64,000 bases of DNA from Paenisporosarcina sp. FSL H8-0542 (GCF_038632915.1 NZ_CP152050.1:1395001-1459000); one strand, 5' to 3'; positions 45,405 through 54,937 are shown, numbered from the stretch's first letter. A program made the numbers and translations. The notes: generated from the letters alone by a model not told the origin.

Positions 45405-46504
45405 CAACTATACCAACTTGTATCGGATGCGGTACTCAAATACAAACAGTAGATCTAAAGGAACCTGGATATGCACCACAATCATCACTGGAAAAAGAAG
45501 TGATTATTTGCCAGCGTTGTTTCCGTTTGAAAAATTACAATGAATTGCAGCCTGTGTCATTAACGGATGATGATTTCCTTCGTATTTTGAACAGTCTTGG
45601 CAATGAACAAGGTCTGATCGTGAAAATCGTCGATATTTTCGATTTCAACGGAAGCTGGTTACCAGGTTTGCACCGTTTTGTAGGAAACAATCCAATCTTA
45701 CTGGTTGCGAATAAAGTGGATCTATTGCCGAAATCAGTGAAAAAACATCGCGTCATACAGTGGTTGCAGCAGGAAGCGAAGAAATTGGGATTGAAGCCTG
45801 TCGATGTCATGTTAGTCAGTGCCCATAAAGGAACTGGAATGGTGGAAGCGATGGAAGCAATAGATCGTCTTCGTGAAGGCAAAAATGCGTATGTAGTTGG
45901 TTGTACGAATGTTGGAAAATCAACTTTCATCAACCGTATCATCAAGCAGGTGACAGGTGAAAAAGAAGTGATTACAACTTCACATTTCCCTGGAACAACA
46001 CTTGATTTAATTGAAATTCCATTGGATGACAATCAATCACTTTATGATACGCCAGGTATTATCAATCATCATCAAATGGCGCATTTCCTTGACTCATCTG
46101 AACTAAAATGGATAACACCTAAAAAAGAAATCAAACCGAAAATTTTCCAGTTAAATTCAGGACAAACCTTATTCCTTGGAGGCCTTGCAAGATTTGACTT
46201 CATTCAAGGAGAACGTTCGTCGTTTACGGTTCATATATCGAATGATTTAAATATTCACCGTACGAAACTTGAGAATGCTGATGCTTTGTATGCGGAACAT
46301 TTAGGTGGAATGCTTGCACCGCCTTCTGCCGAATTTAAAGAGAATTTCCCGCCACTTGTACGACACGAGTTTTCTGTTAAAGCAGGTAAGACGGATATCG
46401 TGTTCTCCGGATTGGGCTGGATTACTGTTAACCAACCGAACGTGGTCATTGCAGCATATGCTCCTAAAGGAGTAGAAATTCAAGTTCGTCCATCATTGAT
46501 TTAG
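45401..46504 (+). CDS. yqeH: Ribosome biogenesis GTPase YqeH
   Basis: A 367-residue circularly permuted GTPase needed for 30S subunit assembly. A four-cysteine zinc finger (CIGCG near residue 6 and CQRC near 34) comes first, then G4 NKVDLLP near 109, G1 GCTNVGKSTF near 169 and G3 DTPGI near 215, the permuted order G4-G5-G1-G2-G3. The TTG at 45401 overlaps the yqeG stop and has GGGAGGAAG in front; an in-frame ATG-type extension starting 15 bp earlier is less likely. Confidence 0.95.
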   Translation: MTTIPTCIGCGTQIQTVDLKEPGYAPQSSLEKEVIICQRCFRLKNYNELQPVSLTDDDFLRILNSLGNEQGLIVKIVDIFDFNGSWLPGLHRFVGNNPILLVANKVDLLPKSVKKHRVIQWLQQEAKKLGLKPVDVMLVSAHKGTGMVEAMEAIDRLREGKNAYVVGCTNVGKSTFINRIIKQVTGEKEVITTSHFPGTTLDLIEIPLDDNQSLYDTPGIINHHQMAHFLDSSELKWITPKKEIKPKIFQLNSGQTLFLGGLARFDFIQGERSSFTVHISNDLNIHRTKLENADALYAEHLGGMLAPPSAEFKENFPPLVRHEFSVKAGKTDIVFSGLGWITVNQPNVVIAAYAPKGVEIQVRPSLI

Positions 46505-46516
46505 GGGGCGACTGAC

Positions 46517-47359
46517 ATGAAAAAATGGTACGCGGTCATTGGGGATCCCATTTCTCATTCGATGTCGCCAAGCATGCACAGCAAGTGGTTTGCCGATTTA
46601 TCCATCGATGCCACTTATATTCCTGTGCATGTAAAGAAAGACAAGCTAGTTAATGCCGTCGAGTCACTTAAATGTTTAGGAGTGAGTGGTTGGAACGTAA
46701 CCATTCCACATAAAGAAGCCATCGTCCCACTGCTGGATCATATTGATACGACAGCGGCCTTAATGGGCGCAGTCAATACGGTAGTGGTGGAAGAGGATGG
46801 TTCACTGACAGGATATAACACGGATGGCATCGGCTTTGTCAATTCGCTTGAAGAAGCGATGGGTGCAAATCTTAAAGATGTGCCCATCTTAATTATTGGT
46901 GCTGGTGGCGCTGCAAGAGGGATAGCCTTCGCACTGAAAGCTCAAGGATATGTCCATATTTCCTGCGCAAACCGTACAATCGAATCTGCGGAACGATTAA
47001 TTAATGATATAGATGGTGATCGTGCGATGTCACTTTCACAAGCTGAATCACAACTTGCACTGTTTCAAATCATTATCCAGACAACGCCTGCAGGCATGAA
47101 AACATCTAAAGTGGACAAGCCAATGTCACTTGAAAATGTAACATCTTCAGCAATTGTTGCGGATATTGTGTATAATCCATTATTGACGCCTTTTTTGGCG
47201 GAAGCAAAAGATCGAGGAGCACGTTGTTTAAATGGCGTTGGGATGTTTGTACATCAAGGAGCATTCTCATTTCAAAAGTGGACAAATCGCAAACCTGATA
47301 CGAAACAAACGATAAAGCAAGTCGAGCAAACACTAGGAGGTCCACATGTTAACAGGTAA
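46517..47359 (+). CDS. aroE: Shikimate dehydrogenase
   Basis: A 280-residue NADPH enzyme reducing 3-dehydroshikimate in aromatic amino acid synthesis. GDPISHSMSPSMH (substrate site, residues 9-21), NVTIPHKE with the catalytic lysine, NTDGIGF, and the Rossmann motif GAGGAARGIAFAL near residue 128 are visible. GGGGGCGAC precedes the ATG. It overlaps yhbY by 14 bp. Confidence 0.96.
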   Translation: MKKWYAVIGDPISHSMSPSMHSKWFADLSIDATYIPVHVKKDKLVNAVESLKCLGVSGWNVTIPHKEAIVPLLDHIDTTAALMGAVNTVVVEEDGSLTGYNTDGIGFVNSLEEAMGANLKDVPILIIGAGGAARGIAFALKAQGYVHISCANRTIESAERLINDIDGDRAMSLSQAESQLALFQIIIQTTPAGMKTSKVDKPMSLENVTSSAIVADIVYNPLLTPFLAEAKDRGARCLNGVGMFVHQGAFSFQKWTNRKPDTKQTIKQVEQTLGGPHVNR

Positions 47360-47645
47360 ACAAAAACGTTTTTTACGTAGTCAAGCACATCATTTAAGCC
47401 CTATTTTCCAAGTTGGAAAAGGCGGAGTGAATGAACATATGCTGAAACAAATTCAAGAAGCTTTAGAAGTTCGTGAACTGATTAAAATTAGTATTCTGCA
47501 AAATTGTGAAGACGATAAGCAAGAAGTAGCTGAGCAATTAGCAAAGGGAACAAAAGCAGAACTTGTTCAGTTAATCGGCTTGACTGTCGTATTATACAAA
47601 GCTTCTAAAAACAACAAAAAAATCGAATTGCCGACAAGAGGCTAA
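47346..47645 (+). CDS. yhbY: Ribosome assembly RNA-binding protein YhbY
   Basis: A 99-residue CRM-domain protein (B. subtilis YqeI) that binds precursor large-subunit RNA. The opening LTGKQKRFLRSQAHHL and the KGGVNEHMLKQIQEALEVRELIK region match the family, with the GKGG RNA-binding loop near residue 25. AGGAGGTCC inside the end of aroE is its ribosome binding site. Confidence 0.95.
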   Translation: MLTGKQKRFLRSQAHHLSPIFQVGKGGVNEHMLKQIQEALEVRELIKISILQNCEDDKQEVAEQLAKGTKAELVQLIGLTVVLYKASKNNKKIELPTRG

Positions 47646-47647
47646 CG

Positions 47648-48214
47648 ATGAAAAAAGTGTGCATTTTTGGTGGAACATTCAATCCTCCACATATTGGACA
47701 TTTAATCATGGCAAATGAAGTGTTTCATGCACTGGATTTCGATGAACTTCGATTCATGCCGAACGCTAAGCCTCCACATAAAGAAGCATCGCATCTGGCA
47801 ACTGGTGAACAAAGACTGCAAATGCTGCAGCTTGCCACCAAGCCATTTTCTTATTTTCAAGTGGAGCCTCTTGAGATTGCAAGAGGTGGCTTATCGTATA
47901 CGTTTGATACGATGACAGAATTGACATCCCGTGAACCTCAAACACATTTCAGTTTTCTGATTGGTGCTGATATGATTTCTTCTTTGGACAAGTGGTATAA
48001 AATTGATGACCTGGTCGAAAAGGTCCGATTAATCGGTGTACGGCGTCCAGGTTATGATGAACGCTCTGATTATCCAGTGACGTTAATCGATGCACCGTTG
48101 ATTGATTTATCCTCCACTGCGCTACGCAACCGGTTCAAAGAAGGAAAAGATGTATCATTGTTAATTCCAGAAAATGTACAAACTTATATTCGTCAGGAGA
48201 AATTGTATGAATAG
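47648..48214 (+). CDS. nadD: Nicotinate-nucleotide adenylyltransferase
   Basis: A 188-residue nucleotidyltransferase that adenylates nicotinate mononucleotide in NAD synthesis. The HIGH-type GGTFNPPHIGHL motif (residues 8-19) and the C-terminal SSTALRNRF motif (near 158) are intact. It starts two bases after yhbY. It overlaps yqeK by 8 bp. Confidence 0.96.
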   Translation: MKKVCIFGGTFNPPHIGHLIMANEVFHALDFDELRFMPNAKPPHKEASHLATGEQRLQMLQLATKPFSYFQVEPLEIARGGLSYTFDTMTELTSREPQTHFSFLIGADMISSLDKWYKIDDLVEKVRLIGVRRPGYDERSDYPVTLIDAPLIDLSSTALRNRFKEGKDVSLLIPENVQTYIRQEKLYE

Positions 48215-48776
48215 AGATGATTTGATAAATGCTATACGTACGCGGATGCCTGAGAAACGAGTTGTGCATACTTTAGGAGTAATGGATACAGCTATTCGAT
48301 TAGCGAATGTGTATGGCGTATCTGAAAAAGATGCAGAGCTTGCGGCAATTTTACATGATGTCGTGAAATTTGCGGATAGGGAATGGATGAAACAAACCAT
48401 TATCGATCAACAGATGGATCCAACCCTCTTGAATTTTCATCATGAATTGTGGCATGCCCCAGTCGGTGCAATTGTCGCTCAGCAGGAATTTGGAGTGTCA
48501 AATCAGGATGTATTGAACGCGATTTGCTACCATACTACTGGCCGTGCAAACATGACGGATCTTGAAAAAATAATTTATTGTGCCGATATGATAGAACCGA
48601 ATCGTCAATTCACTGGAGTTGAAGATTTAAGACAACAGGATGAACTGGGACTGAACGCGTTAATGAAAGCTTGTGTCCAACGTTCGATTCAATTTTTATT
48701 GCAAAAAAATCAACCGGTATATCCGGATTCCATTCATTGTTATAATGATTTGGTTACACGAAAGGAAAATGACTGA
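48207..48776 (+). CDS. yqeK: YqeK family HD hydrolase (symmetrical diadenosine tetraphosphatase)
   Basis: A 189-residue HD-domain protein: metal ligands in RVVHTLGVMDTA (near residue 19), AAILHDVVKF (HD near 50) and the later CYHTTGR and CADMIEPNR. Characterised homologues hydrolyse Ap4A to two ADP. ATG 48207 follows GTCAGGAGA and lies inside nadD; a longer in-frame version is rejected. Coupling to nadD is consistent across Firmicutes. Confidence 0.93.
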   Translation: MNRDDLINAIRTRMPEKRVVHTLGVMDTAIRLANVYGVSEKDAELAAILHDVVKFADREWMKQTIIDQQMDPTLLNFHHELWHAPVGAIVAQQEFGVSNQDVLNAICYHTTGRANMTDLEKIIYCADMIEPNRQFTGVEDLRQQDELGLNALMKACVQRSIQFLLQKNQPVYPDSIHCYNDLVTRKEND

Positions 48777-49127
48777 ATGACAGTTCCAACTTTACTAGAG
48801 GTTGCTTATAAAGCAGCAGATGACAAACGTGCAGAAGATATCGTCGTATTGAATATGAAAGGTGTATCTTTGCTTGCCGATTACTTTATTATTTGTCACG
48901 CAAATTCTGACCGTCAAGTGCAGGCAATTGCAAAAGAAATGGCAGAACAGGCAGGCCAATCCGGTTTTGATGTAAAACGTTTAGAAGGCTATGACGCAGC
49001 TCGTTGGGTATTAGTGGACATGGGCGACGTAGTTGCGCATGTATTCCATAAAGATGAACGTGCATTTTATAACTTGGAACGTTTATGGGGAGATGCACCA
49101 ATCATCTCTGTAGACTTAGAAGCGTAA
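48777..49127 (+). CDS. rsfS: Ribosome silencing factor RsfS
   Basis: A 116-residue protein of the RsfS/Iojap family. It binds uL14 and blocks subunit joining under starvation. The family pattern is visible in ADYFIICHANSDRQVQAIAKE and the GYDAARWVLVDMGDVVAHVF region with the conserved D-W...D-V-H-F series. It starts directly after the yqeK stop and shares one base with yqeM (TAATG). Confidence 0.95.
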   Translation: MTVPTLLEVAYKAADDKRAEDIVVLNMKGVSLLADYFIICHANSDRQVQAIAKEMAEQAGQSGFDVKRLEGYDAARWVLVDMGDVVAHVFHKDERAFYNLERLWGDAPIISVDLEA

Positions 49128-49864
49128 TGACTAGCTATAAAGAGTTTGCACACATTTATGATGCATTAATGACGGATATTCCTTACGACAAATATGTCGA
49201 AAAGGTTATTTCGAATGTTGAAAATGTGAAAGGTAAATCTTTATTAGATATTGGGTGTGGAACTGGAGTCCTGTCTGCGAAATTTGCAGAACAGGGTTTT
49301 CTTGTTCAAGCCGTCGATTTGTCTGAGGAAATGCTGGCAATTGCAGCTGACCGCTTTCAAAAGCAGGGGATATCTATTCCGTTATTTCATGTCTCTATGA
49401 CTGATTTGGACGGATTCGAAGAAATTGATGTAGCTGTTCTATCGATTGATTCGTTAAATTACCTGGAAGAGGAAGCGCAAGTTCTTCAGACGTTGCATGG
49501 CATTCATGAATCGCTCGCAGCAGGTGGACAACTGTTCTTTGATGTTCATTCTGTTTATAAAATGGATGTATTATTTTTAGACGGTCCATTTACATATGAA
49601 GATGAGGACGTTGCATATATCTGGCACACGGAACCAGGCGAGTATCCACACTCTGTTTATCATGATTTAACTTTCTTTATGAAAAATAAGATCGGTTCAT
49701 ACGACCGTTTTGAAGAAAGTCATTTTCAACGTTCTTATGATGTAAAAGAATATCTATCATTCTTGCAGCAAGCAGGATTTTCGGAAATTAAGGTAACTGC
49801 AGACTGGGCGAATGAGTCACCTGAAGAAAACAGTGAACGAATCTTTTTCCACGCCATTAAATAG
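49127..49864 (+). CDS. Class I SAM-dependent methyltransferase YqeM
   Basis: A 245-residue methyltransferase with motif I LLDIGCGTGVLSAKFA near residue 40 and the FAHIYDALMTDIPYDKY start typical of YqeM. The substrate is unknown. The ATG at 49127 overlaps the rsfS stop; there is no separate ribosome binding site, so termination-reinitiation is likely. It is the last gene of the yqeG operon. A longer in-frame version starting at 49085 inside rsfS is rejected. Confidence 0.9.
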   Translation: MTSYKEFAHIYDALMTDIPYDKYVEKVISNVENVKGKSLLDIGCGTGVLSAKFAEQGFLVQAVDLSEEMLAIAADRFQKQGISIPLFHVSMTDLDGFEEIDVAVLSIDSLNYLEEEAQVLQTLHGIHESLAAGGQLFFDVHSVYKMDVLFLDGPFTYEDEDVAYIWHTEPGEYPHSVYHDLTFFMKNKIGSYDRFEESHFQRSYDVKEYLSFLQQAGFSEIKVTADWANESPEENSERIFFHAIK

Positions 49865-49980
49865 TTTCCATTGCTTTTCACATAAGACTTTCCAATAATG
49901 AGCAATTCGTTTATAGTATGGATAACTCCATAAGAATTGCTCCCTGTAGGAAAGGATGACCCAATCTGATTCTTGCATGG

Positions 49981-50610
49981 ATGAAAAAACATACGAATAA
50001 AGCAGTGCTTGTAAGTGCAGGTATTATTTTATTTGTAGTACTGTTTAAACCTTTTTCAAACGAGCAGGCGCCCCCACTTGCCGATACGCTCGAAACCATT
50101 CAAACCCCCATCCCAAATACAATTCCAACTGAAGAACTGAACGAATCGGAAGAACCTGACATCGAAATAAATGAAGTGGTTGTCGTTGATGTAAAAGGAC
50201 AAGTCCTGACACCTGGCGTTTATACATTAACTCATGGAAGTCGTGTATTGGATGCCATTCAGCTTGCAGGAGGCATGTTGCCATCCGCTGATGAAAAAGC
50301 ATTGAACTTGGCTGCGAAACTGACCGATGAAATGGTGATTTATGTACCATTGATTGGCGAAAAGGACGTAGCGACAACTATTTCGACAACACCAGATTCA
50401 ACTAGAGAAAAATCTACTATTATTAATATCAATACTGCCGATGAAATGACCTTAATGACACTTTCAGGTATCGGTCCTTCCAAGGCGAAGGCAATTCTTG
50501 CATACCGGGAAGAAAAAGGACTTTTTCAATCGATTGAAGACTTAAAAGAAGTTTCTGGAATCGGAGATCAAACTTTTGAGCAACTGAAAGATTTCATTTC
50601 GGTTAAATAA
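49981..50610 (+). CDS. comEA: Competence protein ComEA
   Basis: A 209-residue DNA receptor: one N-terminal membrane anchor (about 8-24), a linker, an SLBB-type domain (VVVDVKGQVLTPGVYTL near residue 60) and a C-terminal double helix-hairpin-helix (LSGIGPSKAKAILAYREEKG near 160, then VSGIGDQTFEQL). It binds double-stranded DNA at the cell surface for transformation. The ATG at 49981 has its purine-rich site (AGGAAAGGATG) 22 bases upstream; a CTG at 49966 would be better spaced, so the start is uncertain. B. subtilis has comER divergent here; it is absent. Confidence 0.92.
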   Translation: MKKHTNKAVLVSAGIILFVVLFKPFSNEQAPPLADTLETIQTPIPNTIPTEELNESEEPDIEINEVVVVDVKGQVLTPGVYTLTHGSRVLDAIQLAGGMLPSADEKALNLAAKLTDEMVIYVPLIGEKDVATTISTTPDSTREKSTIININTADEMTLMTLSGIGPSKAKAILAYREEKGLFQSIEDLKEVSGIGDQTFEQLKDFISVK

Positions 50611-50622
50611 AACCATATTCAA

Positions 50623-50652
50623 TTGACGATTCAAACGTGTTCCTACTAAACT
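50623..50652 (+). promoter_or_regulatory. Possible promoter of comEB-comEC
   Basis: TTGACG (50623-50628) and TAAACT (50647-50652) with an 18-bp spacer in the 73-bp gap between comEA and comEB. Weak match; no ComK box was recognised. Confidence 0.35.
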
Positions 50653-50683
50653 AGATAAGAGTTTACAATCAGGGGGCGTTTTT

Positions 50684-51265
50684 ATGGAGCGAATAACATG
50701 GGACCAATTCTTTATGGCACAAAGTCATTTACTGGCGCTTAGAAGCACATGTACAAGATTAGCGGTAGGTGCAACGATTGTACGGGATAAGCGAATCATG
50801 GCAGGTGGATATAACGGATCAATTTCCGGTGGCGATCATTGCATCGATCAAGGATGTTACGTTGTGGATCATCATTGTGTCCGTACAATTCATGCAGAAA
50901 TGAATGCCTTGTTGCAATGTTCAAAATACGGCATATCAACTAATGAAGCGGATTTGTACGTGACTCATTTCCCTTGCCTTCCTTGCACAAAATCAATTAT
51001 TCAGTCAGGAATCCGACGTTTATATTACGCGAAAGATTATAAAAACAGTGAATATGCCATTCAATTACTTGCCCAGTCAAATATTGAAGTCGTGCATGTA
51101 TCTTTCGATGAACGGAAAATTGATTTCTTAAGCGATCAGAAAATCACTTTGTATTTGGACATGCTTCATAAGTTAAGAGAGAAGGGTGTTCCTGCAGAAG
51201 AACTGGCTTCATATGAAGCGCAGGTGAATGAGTTATTTGGCAAAACCATTGGAACCAACGCCTAA
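50684..51265 (+). CDS. comEB: dCMP deaminase family protein ComEB
   Basis: A 193-residue zinc deaminase. The zinc site is HAEMNALLQ (near residue 71) with PCLPCTKSII (near 99), and the extra cysteine pair region GGDHCIDQGCYVV matches the dCMP deaminase group. By family it makes dUMP from dCMP; in the comE operon it is not required for transformation. GGGGGCG lies ahead of the ATG. Confidence 0.93.
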   Translation: MERITWDQFFMAQSHLLALRSTCTRLAVGATIVRDKRIMAGGYNGSISGGDHCIDQGCYVVDHHCVRTIHAEMNALLQCSKYGISTNEADLYVTHFPCLPCTKSIIQSGIRRLYYAKDYKNSEYAIQLLAQSNIEVVHVSFDERKIDFLSDQKITLYLDMLHKLREKGVPAEELASYEAQVNELFGKTIGTNA

Positions 51266-51288
51266 TCTATATTGCCGTCGCAGCCATA

Positions 51289-53562
51289 GTGTCAACCAGC
51301 GCGGCAATCGGCTCCATCCAACTTCTTTTTTTACATGCCCCACTTATTCTATTATTTGTACGTAATCGATTTAAGATATTCTTTTTATTAAGTTATGTAG
51401 CAGTGGCTATTTTTTTCTTTTTGCATGCACAAGACAAATTGACGCATGATTCACATGAAGTCGCTCAAGAAGATGTTTATACCTGGACTTCGATTCATAC
51501 AATAAAAGGCTCCAAATTAAGAGGATTCGCAATATCTGAGGGAAAACAAAAATGGTATATTGTGTATACTTTTGATTCAGAAGAAGAGAAAATCAAATTC
51601 TTGAATCAGTCGTTGACAGATGCAGTATTCAAGATAACGGGACAAATAACACCTGTCCCAATGCCAGCCCATGAGTATGCGTTTGATATGCAAACCTACT
51701 TAACAAGCCATGGGGCAACAGGGATGTTGTCGGCTAGCACAATGGTACAGGTTTCTCAGCCAGATGGAATAATCGGCTGGATTGCCAATCAGCGATTTCT
51801 CATGGAAAAGCATATAGACAAGCATTTTCCACTTTCACTTCAAGCAGAAGCCAAAGCACTTTTACTTGGCTTAAGAGATGACGTTGACCCAAAGGAGAAT
51901 CGCGCCTATCAAATACTTGGCATCACGCATTTGTTTGCCATTTCGGGTCTTCATGTAGCGTTTCTGACATATATCTTTTATCAATCCCTTCTTAGATTGT
52001 CCATTCGTAAAGAAGTCGCCGTATGGTGTTTAATCGTCTGTTTGCCAGTCTATGCATGTTTAGTTGGTGGGGCTCCTTCAGTGTGGCGTGCGGTCGGTGT
52101 CGTGGAAATTCTATTACTTTCAAAGCAACTCCACAAAAGACTGGCAGTCGTTGATGCTTTCGCAATCAGTTTGCTTATTTTTATTTACCTGCAACCGGGG
52201 GTATTACTCCAGGTAGGATTTCAATTGTCTTATGGAGCCGCCACGGTATTGCTTTTTTCTTCCCCATTTCTACAAGCACAAACAAATGTTTTCAAGCAAT
52301 CTTTTTGGATTACTTTTCTCTGTCAAATTGGGGTTGCACCAATCCTTCTCTATCACTTTTACGAAATTTCTCTTTCCTCTTTTGTAGTCAATCTTTTGTT
52401 TGTGCCACTCTTTTCCGTCATTATTTTACCGTTTAATTTAGTGCTGTTTAGTTTATCGTTTTTCTTCCTTTCTTTAACCGATTTCCTGTTCATTTTGTAT
52501 GAACCGTTAAGAATGGCTTTGACGAGTTTCATTCTAAAACTAGCCTCCATTCCACATCAGCTGTGGAATCCAGGCAAACTATCGAACTGGCAGATGGTTG
52601 TGGCCTTTATTGGTGTGGTCGCTACTTTTTTTGTTCTGGAGCTTCAACACGCTAAGAAAAGACTCATTTTGACATTAGGTTTGCCGATTGCCATCATTCA
52701 AGGTTCTTCTTATTTCGATTCAGCGATTGAAGTGTCATTCCTTAACGTCGGGCAAGGGGATGCAACCCTTATTGAACTTCCGCATCGACAAGGGGTCATT
52801 CTGGTTGATTCGGGAGGATTATTGAGGTTTGATCAAGCAGCTTGGAAACTATCAGGCACACCATTTGAAATAGGAAGGGAAGTAATTGTACCTTTCTTGA
52901 AAGGAAGAGGCATTCAAACAATTGATACGTTTATTTGGACACATGCGGATAGTGATCACATTGAAGGCGCCGAAGAAATATTGGAGGAAGTGAAGGTAAA
53001 AGAAGTCCATGTGACACCTGGCGCTATTGCTGAAAATACATTGCAACACGCGGTACAAACTGCTTTGGCTATGAAAATACCGATTAAAGAACAAATGACG
53101 GGAAGTGGATTCCGAATAAGGAATACACAGTTTACTTATGTATCGCCACAGGATACTACGTATGAAGGAAATGATGATTCGCTCGTACTATACTTGAAAC
53201 ATGATTTGTTTACAGCGTTGTTTACAGGAGATTTAGAACAGGATGGGGAAGAGGATTTACTGAAGGTTTATGGAGGAATACAAAATATCAACCTATTAAA
53301 AGCAGGACATCATGGTAGTAAAACTTCCAGTTCTGAAGCGTTTTTACAAAAGCTACAACCACGGCTCACCATTTTTTCAGCAGGTCAAAACAACCGTTAC
53401 GGGCATCCAAATCATGAAGTGGTCGAAAGGTTCAAGGAATTACAATTACCGACTATGACAACAGCGGAAGTTGGCACTATTCATGTCCGTTATGAAAAGG
53501 AAGCAATGACCGTGCGGACGTCATTCGAAAAAAACATAAAAAAAAGAGACCTTTCACAATGA
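51289..53562 (+). CDS. comEC: DNA internalisation-related competence protein ComEC
   Basis: A protein of about 757 residues that forms the inner-membrane DNA uptake channel. It has an N-terminal DUF4131-like region, the multi-helix Competence domain (GITHLFAISGLHVAFLTYIF near residue 207) and a C-terminal metallo-beta-lactamase domain (FLNVGQGDATLIELPH near 484, THADSDHIEGA near 545, KAGHHGSKTSSSEAF near 671) that probably degrades one strand. The GTG at 51289 is only the first standard start; the frame is open further upstream and hydrophobic (LIYIAVAAIV), so translation may begin near 51262-51271 at a non-standard codon. Confidence 0.92.
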   Translation: MSTSAAIGSIQLLFLHAPLILLFVRNRFKIFFLLSYVAVAIFFFLHAQDKLTHDSHEVAQEDVYTWTSIHTIKGSKLRGFAISEGKQKWYIVYTFDSEEEKIKFLNQSLTDAVFKITGQITPVPMPAHEYAFDMQTYLTSHGATGMLSASTMVQVSQPDGIIGWIANQRFLMEKHIDKHFPLSLQAEAKALLLGLRDDVDPKENRAYQILGITHLFAISGLHVAFLTYIFYQSLLRLSIRKEVAVWCLIVCLPVYACLVGGAPSVWRAVGVVEILLLSKQLHKRLAVVDAFAISLLIFIYLQPGVLLQVGFQLSYGAATVLLFSSPFLQAQTNVFKQSFWITFLCQIGVAPILLYHFYEISLSSFVVNLLFVPLFSVIILPFNLVLFSLSFFFLSLTDFLFILYEPLRMALTSFILKLASIPHQLWNPGKLSNWQMVVAFIGVVATFFVLELQHAKKRLILTLGLPIAIIQGSSYFDSAIEVSFLNVGQGDATLIELPHRQGVILVDSGGLLRFDQAAWKLSGTPFEIGREVIVPFLKGRGIQTIDTFIWTHADSDHIEGAEEILEEVKVKEVHVTPGAIAENTLQHAVQTALAMKIPIKEQMTGSGFRIRNTQFTYVSPQDTTYEGNDDSLVLYLKHDLFTALFTGDLEQDGEEDLLKVYGGIQNINLLKAGHHGSKTSSSEAFLQKLQPRLTIFSAGQNNRYGHPNHEVVERFKELQLPTMTTAEVGTIHVRYEKEAMTVRTSFEKNIKKRDLSQ

Positions 53563-53577
53563 GAAGTCTCTTTTTTT
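53538..53577. terminator. Bidirectional terminator between comEC and yqzM
   Basis: AGAGAC (53545-53550) and GTCTCT (53566-53571) form a stem with an A run on the left and a T run on the right, overlapping the comEC stop. Confidence 0.75.
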
Positions 53578-53579
53578 GC

Positions 53580-53714
53580 TTATTTTGTAATGAAGTCAAT
53601 TACAGTCGCAATGGTGAAAATCGCTGCAAAGAAAACAAAAGATACAACGAAACCAATACCCGAGTCAACCACATCGTTACGTCTGGTTTGGACATTCTTT
53701 TCAAATTCGTTCAT
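53580..53714 (-). CDS. yqzM: YqzM family small membrane protein
   Basis: A 44-residue protein, below usual length cut-offs. It begins MNEFEKNVQTRRNDVVDSGI and has one transmembrane segment (GFVVSFVFFAAIFTIATVID, about residues 20-39). Sequence and position (opposite strand between comEC and holA) match B. subtilis YqzM. A strong AGGAGGGG lies ahead of the ATG. Function unknown. Confidence 0.9.
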   Translation of the reverse strand: MNEFEKNVQTRRNDVVDSGIGFVVSFVFFAAIFTIATVIDFITK

Positions 53715-53879
53715 TGCTACCCCTCCTAATTCAAATTAATTATAAGTGATTGCTTCGAAAAAATCTATAAACAACAAGTTTTTTTCCGTGATTTCAGCTG
53801 AATGACACATTTTGTTCAAACACCAGTGAATTTCGATTTGATGTATAATGGAAATGAAGTGTGTAAGAGGAGGTTCTTC

Positions 53880-54890
53880 ATGTTCTCAAGTGTTTGGAAA
53901 AAGATTCAAAAAGGCGAATTCAGTCCGATTTACTTGCTAGTCGGCACAGAGCATTACTTTTTTGACGAAACTATCCGTCGTCTGAAAGAATCACTGAATA
54001 AAGCCGGAGAAACGGATATATTGATGTTTGATTTAGATGAAGTTCCCGTTCAACATGTTATTGAAGAAGCGGACACCATTCCGTTTTTTACAGAGCGTAA
54101 ATTAATTATTGCCAAGAATGCCTCTTTTTTAAAAGCGACAGAAAAAGGAAAAGAAAAAATAGATCATGATTTGAAGTCATTTGAAAGTTGGGTTCAGCAT
54201 CCATCTGAAACGGCCATCACAGTTTTCATTGCTCCTTATGAAAAATTGGACGAGCGAAAAAAAGTGACAAAGTTGATGAAGGATAAGGCTTTGTTGCTGG
54301 AAGCGAAACCTCTCGAAGGAAACGACTTATCAGTCTGGGTGCAATCAACAGTCTCCCAGGAAAGCAAAAGCATGACGGATGATGCCATTGCCCGTTTGAT
54401 TGAGACAGTAGGTCAGGACCTTGTTCAGTTGCAGTCCGAAATACATAAAATGGCGACGTATGTAGGAGAAGAATCCGAAATCACGAAAGATGTCGTGGAG
54501 TTGCTGATGACCCGCACATTAGAACAGGATGCGTTCCAGTTACTGAATGCATACTTGCGAGGTGATACAACCACCGCATTGACGGTATACCATGACTTAT
54601 TAAGGCAAAAAGAAGAACCGATCATGCTGACCGCATTGCTGGCTTCCCAAATTCGCTTGATGTCGAATGTTCGGTACCTGCAAAAGAAAGGCTATCATGC
54701 ACAGGCAATAGCGAAACAATTAAAAGTCAATCCGTATCGCGTCAAATTAATTGTAGAAAGCAGACAGCAAGTAGGAGAAGAACGTTTGCTCGAAGTGTTA
54801 CACCGTCTCGCTGGTGCTGATTACCAATTAAAAACAAGTAGCGGCCGACGTGAACGGATTCTGGAATTATTTTTAATGAATCGGTTATAA
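53880..54890 (+). CDS. holA: DNA polymerase III subunit delta HolA
   Basis: A 336-residue clamp-loader subunit that opens the sliding clamp. The N-terminal FSPIYLLVGTEHYFFDETI, the middle AAA+-like region (KLMKDKALLLEAKPL) and the C-terminal collar domain (AIAKQLKVNPYRVKLIVES) match the family (B. subtilis YqeN). ATG 53880 follows AGAGGAGG. The 26-residue upstream open frame is rejected because it contains the likely promoter -10 (TATAAT at 53844-53849). Confidence 0.94.
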   Translation: MFSSVWKKIQKGEFSPIYLLVGTEHYFFDETIRRLKESLNKAGETDILMFDLDEVPVQHVIEEADTIPFFTERKLIIAKNASFLKATEKGKEKIDHDLKSFESWVQHPSETAITVFIAPYEKLDERKKVTKLMKDKALLLEAKPLEGNDLSVWVQSTVSQESKSMTDDAIARLIETVGQDLVQLQSEIHKMATYVGEESEITKDVVELLMTRTLEQDAFQLLNAYLRGDTTTALTVYHDLLRQKEEPIMLTALLASQIRLMSNVRYLQKKGYHAQAIAKQLKVNPYRVKLIVESRQQVGEERLLEVLHRLAGADYQLKTSSGRRERILELFLMNRL

Positions 54891-54894
54891 GACA

Positions 54895-54937
54895 ATGGAC
54901 TTGAATCGTGATTAAAGCGAATCAAGTCCATTTTTTA
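54895..54937 (+). terminator. Terminator after holA
   Basis: ATGGACTTGAATCG (54895-54908) pairs with CGAATCAAGTCCAT (54918-54931) at 13 of 14 positions, followed by TTTTTT. Confidence 0.85.
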
